DNA of 64,000 bases, taken from assembly GCA_024635795.1 (NCBI GenBank), contig JAGXIH010000024.1:1-64000 (forward strand), read 5' to 3'. The position numbers were made by a program, and so were the translations under genes. The stretch's first letter is position 1. Each line of letters starts with the position of its first letter. This DNA is from Salegentibacter sp. (GTDB lineage Bacteria; Bacteroidota; Bacteroidia; Flavobacteriales; Flavobacteriaceae). Below are positions 15,680 through 27,318 of this stretch, piece by piece. The notes below the pieces were generated by a model. It did no database searches and had not been told where the DNA came from. It saw only the letters and a program-made list of their open reading frames with translations.

Positions 15680-16168
15680 ATGAATATTCTATACCTGCAC
15701 GGACTCGAAAGTAAGCTCAATGAAGCTAAAAGGGTACGGCTACAAAAATACGGAAAGGTCTTCGCACCCAATATCGATTATCACAACATCCCCAATGCCA
15801 TAGAATGGGTGCTGGGAAAATACGCCGATACTAAATTTGGTGCGGTGATAGGAAGTAGTATGGGAGGTTTCGCCGGCTATCATATCTCTAACAAGCTGAA
15901 TGTGCCGGCACTGCTGTTCAATCCGGCTTTAAAAACCAGGTCCACTTTTCAGCAAGTACCCGAAAATATTGGGGATTCTTCAAGTTTGAAACAATTGGTG
16001 ATAGGGCAGCGGGACCCCGCGGTTAAACCCGCCGAAACTCTGCATTTTCTGGGAGAACATTTGAACCGGGGGACAGACCTGTACCTACACCTGCGTCCTG
16101 AAATGGAACACCGGGTGCCCCTGGCCTGCTTTGAACAGGAGCTGAAGACGTTTTTTGAAAGGCTGTGA
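15680..16168 (+). CDS. Small alpha/beta-hydrolase, YqiA/YcfP-like esterase
   Basis: This 162-residue protein begins NILYLHGLES, the oxyanion-loop motif of YqiA/YcfP proteins, with nucleophile motif GSSMGG (Ser60), a later Asp (QRDPAV) and His (EMEHRVP) completing the triad in the expected order. Its short length is usual for this family, which lacks a lid. The natural substrate is unknown. A ribosome-site-poor AT-rich leader precedes it. Confidence 0.85.
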   Translation: MNILYLHGLESKLNEAKRVRLQKYGKVFAPNIDYHNIPNAIEWVLGKYADTKFGAVIGSSMGGFAGYHISNKLNVPALLFNPALKTRSTFQQVPENIGDSSSLKQLVIGQRDPAVKPAETLHFLGEHLNRGTDLYLHLRPEMEHRVPLACFEQELKTFFERL

Positions 16169-16179
16169 AATTTTTATGC

Positions 16180-16308
16180 TTAAATCACATCATTAACATG
16201 GATAGGCTTCTCATCCCTGATAAGTCTTCCCATATCCTTCCGCATCTGTTTACTGGTTTCCCGGCCGTACACTTCTATAGAATCGATTCCGGCCAGAGGT
16301 AATATTTC
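16180..16308 (-). pseudogene. Possible C-terminal relic of a lost gene
   Basis: The leftward frame gives 42 residues ending in a stop: EILPLAGIDSIEVYGRETSK and QMRKDMGRLIRDEKPIHVND plus VI, with no start and a stop directly upstream. The composition looks like real protein rather than random sequence. I cannot name the parent family. The surrounding 16169-16406 holds nothing else. Confidence 0.3.
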
Positions 16309-16406
16309 TTACTTGTCCTTCCCACGGTTCTCCAGCTTTCAGTCGAAGCCCGCCTCCTGGCAGTATGCGCTTTTAAAACTATTAGGATTTTATATAGGCT
16401 GAGGTT

Positions 16407-17348
16407 CTATTCTAATTCAATGCTCCAGATTCCCCGTACTTCATTTTCTGAATAGCCCAATGCCTTATCCTCCGGATAGAGTTCTTTGATCTTCTGCAGC
16501 ACCTCGGGTTTCATTTCTTCGGGTTTTCCATGGCATTGCAAACACATCTTATTGGTAACTATGGGATAGTAGAACTTGTTTTTTCCGTTCTTCGGAATCA
16601 CCACCGGCGCAGGTTCCCTGCCGTTCTGAATACCGTGCTTAAAATGTGTGATATAATATTGCTCTTCCTTGTTGGCGACATTGTCGGGATTTCGGTTCTT
16701 GTCTGATACTCTTTTTATCACTGCATTGTGTTCTTTTTCCATTTGTGCGGTAAGGGGAATAGCTTCCACATTACAGAATTCCAGTGCGTGAAGCGGCCCG
16801 CCTTCTTCTAAGGCCTTTTTTAAATTCTTTCCCAGTTGTTGCTGAGTGGCCTGGGCGATCTCCATGCCCGTTTTGGCTAATGGGTTTTCCTGGGTGTTCT
16901 GGCCCATGCCCATTCCACGGCCATGCATTCCTCCTCCGTGCCCACGCATCTGAGGTAGTTCCGCCTTATAGAGATAATCGGCGATTTGCCTTATCACCGT
17001 ATCAGGAAAATCCTGGTAGGGCATAAGTCCGAAGTTTCTGATAGCTCCATACATTCTGGCCTTTTCTTCTGTGGGCTCATTTACAAAATTCACAATATCT
17101 GCAATGAAATCCTCCTTTGTGATATCTCCCTGCAGATAATGCATCTGCACCATGCTCATAGGCGGTGCCAATCTTGTCCCGCTCTCAGGGGAATGACAGG
17201 CGTAACAGTACTGTTCCATCAGAGCTTTGCCCGGATGTTCCTGCAAACCGGTCTCTGCTAAAAGTCCAGGGTCTTCGTAAGTGTCTTTTTTGTCCTTGCA
17301 GGAAGAAACAAAAATCATCAAACTGAGTACTAATATAATTCTCTTCAT
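16407..17348 (-). CDS. Two-haem cytochrome c lipoprotein with a DUF3365 domain
   Basis: This 313-residue lipoprotein (lipid Cys at 17, FVSSCKDK) has a cytochrome c domain with haem site CYACH (48-52), then a His/Gly/Met linker around residues 135-152 (RGHGGGMHGRGMGMG), then a Tll0287/DUF3365-like sensor domain with a second haem site CLQCH (269-273). DUF3365 domains bind c-type haem and are thought to be redox sensors. The first domain could pass electrons from it. It lies downstream of katG on the same strand but behind a strong terminator, so it is probably transcribed separately. Confidence 0.85.
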   Translation of the reverse strand: MKRIILVLSLMIFVSSCKDKKDTYEDPGLLAETGLQEHPGKALMEQYCYACHSPESGTRLAPPMSMVQMHYLQGDITKEDFIADIVNFVNEPTEEKARMYGAIRNFGLMPYQDFPDTVIRQIADYLYKAELPQMRGHGGGMHGRGMGMGQNTQENPLAKTGMEIAQATQQQLGKNLKKALEEGGPLHALEFCNVEAIPLTAQMEKEHNAVIKRVSDKNRNPDNVANKEEQYYITHFKHGIQNGREPAPVVIPKNGKNKFYYPIVTNKMCLQCHGKPEEMKPEVLQKIKELYPEDKALGYSENEVRGIWSIELE

Positions 17349-17423
17349 CTTGTGATTAATTGGTCACCTAAAGATACTAAAGAATTGGTTTGGAAAGAAT
17401 CTGAATTATGCAGGCACAAAAAC

Positions 17424-17447
17424 AGGTGATCGGAATCCCGACCACCT
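17424..17447. terminator. Bidirectional intrinsic terminator downstream of katG
   Basis: A 10-bp stem (AGGTGATCGG / CCGACCACCT, one G-U) with loop AATC. On the minus strand it is followed by GTTTTTG and ends katG; on the plus strand CTTTTCTT follows. Confidence 0.8.
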
Positions 17448-17477
17448 TTTCTTAAATCTAATTTTCGGTTTTTAAAA

Positions 17478-19781
<2,304 letters not shown>

Positions 19782-19940
19782 TTATTGCTTTTATGTTTTT
19801 ATACTTAATAACTATGGTATTTAGATAAAAACTATGGAAGAGTTAGTACTTAGTATTCGGTATTGTGGGGGAAGAGTGGAAAGTGCAGAAGAATCTCATT
19901 ATAGAGTGTCTTTCATTTCATAGCTTGCGACTACTCCTGC

Positions 19941-20142
19941 TTACTCCTATGAGATTCCTTACTGCGCCTGTCCTGAGCGGTAGTCGAAGGGTTCGGAATG
20001 ACAATTAATAGAGGAGTTCTTGTCATTCCGAAGAAGCGAGATCGGAGCGACGAGGAATCCCATAACGGAGCTCCTTTTTTATTCAAGGTCTTACTTAACA
20101 AGCTCACTCAAATGGGATTCCTCACTGCGTTCAGAATGACAA
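19941..20142. repeat. Palindromic intergenic repeat, one full 123-bp unit (20020-20142) plus a half unit
   Basis: The full unit runs from TTGTCATTCCG through CGAGGAATCCCATA, a 45-base T-rich middle (CTCCTTTTTTATTCAAGG...), then ATGGGATTCCTCACTGCG and GAATGACAA, so its ends are inverted copies. A half unit (TATGAGATTCCTTACTGCG to GGAATGACAA) precedes it at 19941-20003. Full copies of almost the same length lie at 29327 and 29491, with a diverged one at 23638. Confidence 0.8.
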
Positions 20143-20192
20143 TTGAACAGGCAATTCTTTAGACGTCTAGAAAGCTGAAATACATAGTGCGT

Positions 20193-20543
20193 TTACCCGT
20201 AAAAACAGCCGGCCCGGTCTTCTTCCACTTCTTTAAAGAAAAGGTCCAGGTCACCCACCACCGCCGGGCAGGGAGGATAAGCTTCCCATTTCATATTCGC
20301 CCGTTGCCAATAGATCTTCCATATCTTCCGGCTTTTATTAAATGTTGCTTTGGCAATAGCGGGATAAATTTTCTCCTCAGGATGTACAGGATGAGGTCGT
20401 ATTTCGTAGATGTGTACAGACTGCCTTTTTAAATCGCAACCCAGATCTAACTTATTCCTGATGTTCTCCTCTGGTCGTTTTCTGTCCAGGAATGCCTGGA
20501 TCTTATTTTCTATTTTTTGCTTCTCTTCTGAAGTAAATGCCAT
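20193..20543 (-). CDS. DUF3024 protein
   Basis: This protein of 116 residues starts at MAFTSEEKQK (ATG at 20543). Longer upstream frames add only a basic, non-conserved stretch. The DUF3024 hallmarks are present: LDLGCDLKRQSVHIYEIRP, AKATFNKSRKIWKIYWQRANMKWEAY, and a C-terminal GCFYG. The function of DUF3024 is unknown; the basic aromatic core suggests nucleic-acid contact, which is speculation. It sits alone between repeat clusters. Confidence 0.85.
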   Translation of the reverse strand: MAFTSEEKQKIENKIQAFLDRKRPEENIRNKLDLGCDLKRQSVHIYEIRPHPVHPEEKIYPAIAKATFNKSRKIWKIYWQRANMKWEAYPPCPAVVGDLDLFFKEVEEDRAGCFYG

Positions 20544-21104
20544 AGCCTGATCTTTATAATACAAGTTTAGGGAAATTTGCAATTTCTGCACAATTCTTCT
20601 TTGGATTGAGCCAGTATTTCGCGTCGATCCATATTTGTATGTCCGCTTTCTTCGCCTTTTATCAGCTGTTCCTGAATACATTACAGTTGCATCTCCCGTC
20701 CTTTTTTGTCCATGAGCCGATTAATAATTGGTTCGGCTCAGGGAATCTCAGGGCAGTAATTTTTCTTCCAGGCCCTGACTTACCAAGCTTACTCCTATGG
20801 GGTTTCTCTCTGCGCCTGTCCTGAGCCTTGGTCGAAGGGTTCGAAATGGCAAGTCAATTGAATTGTCTTAATTCCAGCTCATGCATATATGCTTCCTCAC
20901 TGCGTTCAGGATGACAAAAGTTTATCAAGGGGTTATGGTTCTTCGGGATAATTCGTGGATTGTTGATCTGTTTTTAGCCCATGTGATTTCGCTTCAGAAT
21001 TCCATTCATTTTTGACAAATTTGCCTGATTGTAGCTGTAAAAATATGTAAATTAGGAATGTTGATACCTGTTCAATAACAAAACAGACAATCCTAAACCC
21101 TGGT
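20544..21104. other. Intergenic region with degenerate repeat copies
   Basis: No gene is visible. Degenerate half units of the 123-bp repeat lie at 20781-20852 (ACTCCTATGGGGTTTCTCTC to CGAAATGGCAA) and 20884-20917 (CTTCCTCACTGCGTTCAGG to ATGACAA). The remainder is AT-rich leader DNA for the gene at 21105. Confidence 0.6.
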
Positions 21105-21758
21105 ATGAAAAACGCATCTTTTGAAAGCTATCTTAATCCCACCGAATTCCTGGACTCCGATCATCCGGCAGTCCGGGAATTCGTGGAGGAGAATACCCGT
21201 GGACTCTCTGCACCGACAGAAAAGCTGGAAGCGCTGTATTATGCCGTGAGGGATGGCTTCAGATACGATCCCTACCGACTAGATTTTTCGCGGGAAGCCA
21301 TGAAGGCTAGTCACCTTACCGGCAGGAATTACGGATATTGTGTGGAGAAGAGCTGTCTCTTCGCCGCTGCCGCAAGGGCGGTTGGGGTGCCGGCACGCAT
21401 GGGCTTCGCTAATGTGCGTAACCATATCGGCACTGCCAGGCTGGAAGCAGTACTGCAAACCAATGTGCTAGTGTTCCACGGGTTTGCTGAAGTGTATGTC
21501 AACGGGCGATGGATAAAATCCACTCCCGTCTTCAATAAAGAACTATGTGAACGCCTGAATGTAGCACCGCTGGATTTCACTGCAGAAGAGGACGCGATAT
21601 TTCAGGAATACGATCGGGATGGTGGGAAGTTCATGGAATACCTGCATGACTACGGCCGGTTTGAGGATATTCCCTATGATTTTTTCATGAGCGAACTTCA
21701 GCGATATTATCCGCACCTCAAGGAAACTATCAGTCAGGGCAGGCTGATAGAACTTTAA
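21105..21758 (+). CDS. Transglutaminase-like domain protein
   Basis: This 217-residue cytosolic protein carries a transglutaminase-like papain-fold domain: Cys79 (GYCVEKS), His125 (FHGFAEVYVNGRW), and the third position in KSTPVFN, as in the family subgroup with Thr-Pro-x-Phe-Asn instead of a plain Asp. A C-terminal tail of about 60 charged residues follows. Such proteins act as amidases or peptidases on unknown substrates. It lies 71 bases upstream of the acyl-CoA dehydrogenase gene on the same strand, so the two may be cotranscribed. Confidence 0.82.
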   Translation: MKNASFESYLNPTEFLDSDHPAVREFVEENTRGLSAPTEKLEALYYAVRDGFRYDPYRLDFSREAMKASHLTGRNYGYCVEKSCLFAAAARAVGVPARMGFANVRNHIGTARLEAVLQTNVLVFHGFAEVYVNGRWIKSTPVFNKELCERLNVAPLDFTAEEDAIFQEYDRDGGKFMEYLHDYGRFEDIPYDFFMSELQRYYPHLKETISQGRLIEL

Positions 21759-21829
21759 AAGGAGATAAATTTTAGATGAACCAGTAACCATGCTTCCGGA
21801 GAGAATTCGGGAGGCCAACCCAATTAATT

Positions 21830-23623
21830 ATGAAAACACCACAAGAGACCCAGAAACAAAGTACCGGAGGCGCTTTTTTGATCCGTCCCGCGGAAGGGAG
21901 CAATTTCCCCGATTCTCTTTTTTCCGAAGAAGAACAGATGGTCCTTGAGAGCGTCAAAGAATTCGTTCAGCGGGAAGTCCAACCCCTGGCAGAGGAGTTG
22001 GAGCATCAGAAGGAGCATAGCCGTTCGGTTGCCCTGCTGGAAAAAGCCGGGGAGCTGGGGCTTTTGGGCCTTGGCATTTCCGAAGAATACGGAGGCATGC
22101 CGGTTTCCTTCACCACCAGTCTCAAGGTGGTGGAGGAGGTGGGTCGGGTATCGGAATTCTCCCCCACCTTTGGGGTACAGACCAGTATAGGCATCGCGCC
22201 CATCCTTTTTTACGGTTCCGAAGCCCAGAAGCAACGATACCTTCCAAAACTGGTGAGTGGGGAGTGGAAGAGCTGCTACTGCCTTACCGAACCCGACGCG
22301 GGATCTGATGCCAACTCCGGAAAGACCAGGGCCACGCCCGTAGAAGACGGGGCCGCTTACCTGCTGGACGGACAGAAAATGTGGATCACCAATTCGGGAT
22401 TTGCCGATATTTTTATTGTCTTCGCCAAAGTGGAAGGCGACAGGAATCTTTCTGCCTTTATCGTGGAAAAGGAGTTCGGCGGAATCAGCCTTGGCGAGGA
22501 GGAGCGTAAGATGGGGATCAAGGGCTCGTCTACGCGGCAGGTATTCTTTAATGATGTAAGGCTGCCTGCGGAAAATATGCTGGGAAAACGGGAAGAAGGA
22601 TTTAAGATTGCCCTTAATGTGCTGAATAACGGACGCATCAAACTCGGGGCGGCGGCTATTGGCACCTCAAAAACAGCATTTGACCTCGCCGTTCAATATG
22701 CCCTGGAGCGGAAGCAGTTCGGGAGTTCCATCAGCAGTTTTGGGGCCATTCAGCATAAGTTGGCACAAATGGCGGTAAGCATCTTTGCCCTGGAGGCTGC
22801 CATGTATCTCACAGGCCAATTCATTGATGAAAAGTCGGCTGTACTGGTAGCGGAAGGTCTTTCTGCAGAAAAGGCAGAGGTCGCCGCGGTGTCTGCTTAT
22901 GGGATCGAGTGTGCTATCCTGAAGGTATTTGGTTCAGAATGCCTTGCCCTGGTGGTGGATGAGGGGGTGCAGATCTTCGGCGGAATGGGGTTTTCTGAAG
23001 ACGCGCCCATGGCAAGGCTTTACCGAAATGCCCGCATCACGCGTATCTATGAGGGTACCAACGAGATCAACCGGATGCTGATCGTCGATATGCTGCTGAA
23101 GAAAGCCAATACCGGGGAGCTGGAGCTGTTACAGGCGGCAAAGCAGGTGCAAGAAGAGCTCACCTCCAATCCACTTGAAAGAAAACTGGCAGGAGACGGC
23201 ACGGAGGCAGCCTTCGCGATTCTGGCAGATCTTAAAAAAGCGACCCTTATCATCTTAGACGCAGCGACCCAGGGACTCGGGAGAAAGCTTAAGGAAGAAC
23301 AGGAGGTGCTGATGCATGTTTCAGATATGATCATTCAGGTATACCTTCTGGAAGCCGTGCTGATGAAAGCTGAAAACCTAATAGCCAATGGGGAAGAAAC
23401 GAACACAGAAAACATAGCTGACATCAGTCAGGTCTTTTTGTATGAGTCTGTGGAAAAGATCAGGCAGGCAGGGCAGGAGGCTATCCTCAGCTTTGCAGAA
23501 GAGGAGCAGCGTTCCCTGCTGCTGAAGGGGTTGAAAGGCTTTACTAAACCACATGTGTTCAATATTAAAGATGCCCGTAGGAGGATTGCCGCGGGGATGA
23601 TTGCTGAAGGGAAGTATGTGTAA
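21830..23623 (+). CDS. Acyl-CoA dehydrogenase, long form with C-terminal extension
   Basis: This 597-residue flavoprotein has the N-terminal helical domain (EEEQMVLESVKEFVQREV), the FAD-binding middle strand domain (CYCLTEPDAGSDANS, WITNSGFADIFIVFAK), the C-terminal helical domain (YALERKQFGSSISSFGAIQH; QIFGGMGFSEDAPMARLYRN) and the catalytic Glu408 in RIYEGTNEINRML. About 170 further helical residues follow, as in the VLCAD/FadE-like long family. The substrate chain length cannot be read from sequence. The opposing operon encodes an acyl-activating ligase and ACP, so a shared acyl metabolism is plausible. Confidence 0.93.
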   Translation: MKTPQETQKQSTGGAFLIRPAEGSNFPDSLFSEEEQMVLESVKEFVQREVQPLAEELEHQKEHSRSVALLEKAGELGLLGLGISEEYGGMPVSFTTSLKVVEEVGRVSEFSPTFGVQTSIGIAPILFYGSEAQKQRYLPKLVSGEWKSCYCLTEPDAGSDANSGKTRATPVEDGAAYLLDGQKMWITNSGFADIFIVFAKVEGDRNLSAFIVEKEFGGISLGEEERKMGIKGSSTRQVFFNDVRLPAENMLGKREEGFKIALNVLNNGRIKLGAAAIGTSKTAFDLAVQYALERKQFGSSISSFGAIQHKLAQMAVSIFALEAAMYLTGQFIDEKSAVLVAEGLSAEKAEVAAVSAYGIECAILKVFGSECLALVVDEGVQIFGGMGFSEDAPMARLYRNARITRIYEGTNEINRMLIVDMLLKKANTGELELLQAAKQVQEELTSNPLERKLAGDGTEAAFAILADLKKATLIILDAATQGLGRKLKEEQEVLMHVSDMIIQVYLLEAVLMKAENLIANGEETNTENIADISQVFLYESVEKIRQAGQEAILSFAEEEQRSLLLKGLKGFTKPHVFNIKDARRRIAAGMIAEGKYV

Positions 23624-23637
23624 AGTTTGGATTAAGC

Positions 23638-23761
23638 GTCATTCCGGACTTGATCCGGAATCTCATAAGAAGGCTTCTTTTTTATTTTCAACCTTACTTA
23701 AAGATCTCACTCAACTGAGATTTCTCAATGTTCTGTTAGCCGAAGGCTTCGAAATTACAAA
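23638..23761. repeat. Palindromic intergenic repeat, diverged copy (124 bp)
   Basis: GTCATTCCGGACTTGATCCG and GGAATCTCATAA at the left, a T-rich middle (CTTCTTTTTTATTTTCAACC), and CTCAACTGAGATTTCTCAAT then GAAATTACAA at the right: same plan and length as the units at 20020, 29327 and 29491. It lies between convergent acyl-CoA dehydrogenase and ACP genes and may act as a terminator. Confidence 0.7.
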
Positions 23762-23797
23762 GAACAGAGAGGCCAGTGCATTTAAGGGTACTAAATT

Positions 23798-24043
23798 TTA
23801 CTGCGACCTTGCTTCCAGGTAATCCGTTAGCGAACGAAGCGTGGCTGTCTTGCCGTAATCTTCCTCGGGGATATCGATTCCGAGTTTTTCATTCAGGGCC
23901 ACCAGGAACTGCAGGGCGTCAAATGAATCAATATTGAGCGCTTCCCTGATGTTCTCATCGGGTTTGAGGCTGGTGGGGTCTGTATCAGGAGCTGTCTTTT
24001 TGAGCAGCTCAAAGATGGCCGATTGTATTTCTTCGCGGGTCAT
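23798..24043 (-). CDS. Acyl carrier protein
   Basis: This 81-residue acidic protein has the ACP four-helix pattern and a phosphopantetheine site at Ser40 in LNIDSFDALQFLVALNEKLG. The motif is D-S-F instead of the usual D-S-L of fatty-acid ACPs, which suggests a specialised carrier. It is the last gene of a leftward operon and overlaps the E2 gene by four bases (ATGA), so translation is coupled. A dedicated ACP next to 2-oxoacid dehydrogenase genes is unusual; it may accept the acyl group made by the E1/E2 pair or by the AMP-forming ligase upstream. Confidence 0.9.
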   Translation of the reverse strand: MTREEIQSAIFELLKKTAPDTDPTSLKPDENIREALNIDSFDALQFLVALNEKLGIDIPEEDYGKTATLRSLTDYLEARSQ

Positions 24044-25350
24044 AATTTTTCGGGATTTTGTAGATGATTATTTAGAGCTTCCAGGAAGCGGCTGCCGGTT
24101 AGGCCGTCTGTGGCCCGGTGATCTCCGGCGAGAGTGACATGAAGCACGGGGCGTATGGCCAGCATTCCGTCATGTACCAGTGGCTCGTTAACTATACTGC
24201 CGAAGCCTATAATGGCCACCTGGGGCGGGTAGATCACCCCAAAAACCTTATCTGCCCCATTCTCACCAATACTGGTGATAGTGATGGTGGATTCGCTAAG
24301 TTCAGAACTGCGGAGTTTCAGGGCGCGGGCACGGGTGATGAGGTCGCTGAGGGCAACCATGATCTCCTCCGGGCTTTTGGTATCGGCATTGCGGATGGCG
24401 GGTACCAGCAAGCCTCCGGCCCGCAGGGAGACCACAAAGCCTATGTTTACTTCGTTTTTGAGCTGCAGGCCGTTATCCCATACCGCGTTGAGGGCAGGGG
24501 CACTGTCTATGGCTTTGGCTACGGCTTTAATGAATAAAACCGCGGGCAACAACCTGCCCGAGATCTCCCGTTGCCGGTTGGTCTCTTTTAACCAATTCAT
24601 CGCCGCCAGCATGTCTATCTTTTTTTCCAGGTAATAATGCGGGATGTCCCGGTTCGACCGACTCATGGCTGCGGCTACTGCAGCACGGATGCTTTCCTGC
24701 TGTCCGTGCTTGCTCGAGGGGGCAGGGGACTCCATTACTTGTTTAGAAGGTGTTTCCGACTCCGCCTCTTTTTCCATTGTATCTTTTTCGGTTGCAGTTT
24801 CCGGGCTTGGTTTAGGTAATTCTTTTTTTCCGGCCATGGCTTGTTCCACATCAGCTTTTGTAATTGCTCCGCCTTCCCCGGTGCCCGTAATGCCGGTGAT
24901 ATCAACATTGTTCTTTTCGGCGATACTTCGGGCAAGGGGAGAAGCTTTTATCCTGGGTTTTTCTTCTGAATCTTTTTCCTCGGAAGAGATGTCTTCAGAA
25001 GGCCTTTCTTTAGAAATACTTGCCGTCGGGACAGGGGCTTCGCTTTCTGCGACTTGCTCTTTTTCCTGAATGGGGTGTGTTTCCGAATCCTTTTCGGGAA
25101 TTTTTTCAGGAGTGCCTTCAGATCTGAGTTTTGCCATGGGGGCGCCCACGGGCACCTTATCTCCTTCTTCGATAAGATATTCTTCAAGAACCCCTGCTTC
25201 AAAGACCTCTATTTCAATAAGGCCTTTCTGGGTTTCCACCTCGGCAATGATATCTCCCGGTTTGAGTTGGTCGCCCGGTTTCTTTTTCCATTCCACCAGC
25301 GTCCCTGCTTCCATATCGGCCCCAAGGCTGGGCATTAAGAACTCTGTCAT
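24040..25350 (-). CDS. 2-oxoacid dehydrogenase E2 (dihydrolipoyl acyltransferase)
   Basis: This 436-residue E2 has one lipoyl domain (lipoyl Lys42 in [11 protein letters not shown]; the usual D-K-A is Q-K-G), a long Glu/Ser/Pro linker, a peripheral subunit-binding domain ([36 protein letters not shown]), a second linker, and a catalytic domain with GDHRATDG (His411, Asp415). It transfers the acyl group from lipoate to CoA. It is like the E2 of pyruvate or acetoin dehydrogenase. Four-base overlaps link it to ACP downstream and E1beta upstream. No E3 gene is present, so a shared E3 must be encoded elsewhere. Confidence 0.92.
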   Translation of the reverse strand: MTEFLMPSLGADMEAGTLVEWKKKPGDQLKPGDIIAEVETQKGLIEIEVFEAGVLEEYLIEEGDKVPVGAPMAKLRSEGTPEKIPEKDSETHPIQEKEQVAESEAPVPTASISKERPSEDISSEEKDSEEKPRIKASPLARSIAEKNNVDITGITGTGEGGAITKADVEQAMAGKKELPKPSPETATEKDTMEKEAESETPSKQVMESPAPSSKHGQQESIRAAVAAAMSRSNRDIPHYYLEKKIDMLAAMNWLKETNRQREISGRLLPAVLFIKAVAKAIDSAPALNAVWDNGLQLKNEVNIGFVVSLRAGGLLVPAIRNADTKSPEEIMVALSDLITRARALKLRSSELSESTITITSIGENGADKVFGVIYPPQVAIIGFGSIVNEPLVHDGMLAIRPVLHVTLAGDHRATDGLTGSRFLEALNNHLQNPEKL

Positions 25351-26333
25351 GGCCTTAGTATTTTTATTACTGCATTCTCAATATCTTCCACCTGCGGAAC
25401 AGAGGCATTTTCCAGGTGCAGGGGATAGGGGATAGGTACCTCGATCCCACCCAATCTTTTCACGGGAGCATCCAGCTCATAAAAAGCTTTTTCCATGATA
25501 CGTGCACTCACTTCTGAAGACACATTGATGGTACTCCAGGCTTCCTCTACCAGCAATGCCCGGTGAGTTTTGCTAACCGACTTTAAAAAGCAGGCTTCAT
25601 CTAAAGGGCGCAGGACTCGTAGGTCTATAACTTCGGCATCTATACCTTTTTCCGAGAGTCGTTTTGCGGCCTCGAGAGCTTTGTATACTCCTATTCCATA
25701 AGTGATAATAGAAATATCTTTTCCCTCTCGCCGCACTTTTGCCCGCGAAATGTCGGTAGAACCGGAATCGGTGGGTATTTCAGCTTCCATATTGAGCATG
25801 GAAGTATATTCAAAGATGATCACCGGATCCGGGCTGTTCAGGGCGCTATGCAGCATCCCTCTCGCATCTTCGTGAGTGCCTACCGAAACTACGATTAACC
25901 CGGGAATATGAGCAAATAAGGGTTCCCAGCTGTGAGAATGCTGGGCAGCCAGTTGTTTTCCTATTCCTGCACTCATCCTGATGACCACAGGCACATTGAG
26001 TTGTCCGCCCGACATATGCAATAAAGTGGCGGCATTATTCGCGATCTGATCCATAGGCAGCAGCGCGAAATTCACTGTCATCACCTCTACTATAGGTTTC
26101 ACGCCTGCCAGGGAAGCGCCGATTCCCGCACCTACAAATCCGGCTTCAGAAAGGGGGACGTCCATAATACGGTCTTCCCCGAATTCCTTCAGTAAACCTT
26201 TGCTCACTGCAAAGGCGCCACCATAGCGACCAACATCTTCTCCCATGAGAAAAACGCGATCATCATTGAGCAGGGCTTCCCTAATCCCTGCTTTCAGGGC
26301 TTCTCGGTATGTTATTTTTATCAGTTCGCTCAT
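25347..26333 (-). CDS. 2-oxoacid dehydrogenase E1 beta subunit
   Basis: This 328-residue protein has the transketolase pyrimidine-binding domain ([51 protein letters not shown]) and the C-terminal transketolase domain ([50 protein letters not shown]). It pairs with the E1 alpha subunit encoded just upstream with a four-base overlap. The pyruvate and acetoin E1 beta families are alike here, so the substrate is uncertain. Confidence 0.92.
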   Translation of the reverse strand: MSELIKITYREALKAGIREALLNDDRVFLMGEDVGRYGGAFAVSKGLLKEFGEDRIMDVPLSEAGFVGAGIGASLAGVKPIVEVMTVNFALLPMDQIANNAATLLHMSGGQLNVPVVIRMSAGIGKQLAAQHSHSWEPLFAHIPGLIVVSVGTHEDARGMLHSALNSPDPVIIFEYTSMLNMEAEIPTDSGSTDISRAKVRREGKDISIITYGIGVYKALEAAKRLSEKGIDAEVIDLRVLRPLDEACFLKSVSKTHRALLVEEAWSTINVSSEVSARIMEKAFYELDAPVKRLGGIEVPIPYPLHLENASVPQVEDIENAVIKILRP

Positions 26334-27316
26334 GATGCAGGCTTTTCAGAATAAACAAATCTTGTGAGTTCTTCTTTAGCTTCCCAGGTTCCGGCTTCGG
26401 CAAAATCTACTGCTTTCTGAATTTCGGCCTTCAGTCTTTCTTCCATTTCCTGAAGTTGGACCTCGCTTATCAGATTTTGCTTCAGCAGATATTTGCGGAA
26501 CCTTGGAATGGGATCGCGCTTCTTCCATTCTTCTACTTCGGATTTTTCCCGGTACAATTCAGCATCAAACATGGAGTGCGCCCGAAAACGATAGGTGTTG
26601 CACACCAGCAAATAAGGCTCCCCTGAACTTCTAACCTGTTCCACGGCTTTATCGGCAGCCGTCATCACCTTAAGCAGGTCCATCCCGTCTACGGCCTTTG
26701 ATTCGATCCCGTAGGCCTGTCCCTTTTTTTCTATTTCCTGCATGGCATGGGAGAATCGCAGGGCCGTGCCCATAGCATACAGATTATTCTCACAAACGAA
26801 GAGTACAGGAACCTTCCAGAGGGAAGCCAGGTTTAGGGCTTCATGGAAAATCCCTTCTGCTGCCGCACCTTCCCCGAAAAAACATACGCTAATATTGTCC
26901 TTCTTTAGTTTTTTGGAAGCCAGGGCCATTCCTGTGGCCAGGGGGAGATGACCCCCAACGATAGCACTTCCGCCAAAGAAGTTCTTCTCCTTATCGAAAA
27001 TGTGCATGGAGCCGCCGCGACCCCTGCTGCAGCCTTCCTGTTTTCCGTACATCTCGGCCATGATAGCCCCGGCGTCTACATCCCGCGCCAGAGCATGGGC
27101 GTGTTCCCGGTAGGTGCCCAGCACGTTATCTTCAGGCTTAAGGGCCTGAATGACCCCTGTGGCTACCGCTTCTTCTCCTATATAAAGATGCAGAAAACCC
27201 CGAATTTTTTCCTTGGTGTAAAGCTCGGCGCTCTTTTCTTCAAACTTCCTCATCAGGAGCAGCTGATACAGAAGCTTCTCTGCCTTTCCAGCGCTTAATT
27301 GGTCTTTTGTTTCCAT
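26330..27316 (-). CDS. 2-oxoacid dehydrogenase E1 alpha subunit (PdhA/AcoA-like)
   Basis: This 328-residue thiamine-diphosphate subunit has the family motifs [31 protein letters not shown], the [20 protein letters not shown] loop, and the ThDP site [15 protein letters not shown] to VCENN (around residues 145-175). It ends with a phosphorylation-loop-like R-A-H-S-M-F-D segment. It catalyses decarboxylation of a 2-oxoacid, or cleavage of acetoin, on ThDP. It overlaps E1 beta by four bases and starts two bases after the ligase stop. Confidence 0.92.
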   Translation of the reverse strand: METKDQLSAGKAEKLLYQLLLMRKFEEKSAELYTKEKIRGFLHLYIGEEAVATGVIQALKPEDNVLGTYREHAHALARDVDAGAIMAEMYGKQEGCSRGRGGSMHIFDKEKNFFGGSAIVGGHLPLATGMALASKKLKKDNISVCFFGEGAAAEGIFHEALNLASLWKVPVLFVCENNLYAMGTALRFSHAMQEIEKKGQAYGIESKAVDGMDLLKVMTAADKAVEQVRSSGEPYLLVCNTYRFRAHSMFDAELYREKSEVEEWKKRDPIPRFRKYLLKQNLISEVQLQEMEERLKAEIQKAVDFAEAGTWEAKEELTRFVYSEKPAS

Positions 27317-27318
27317 GC

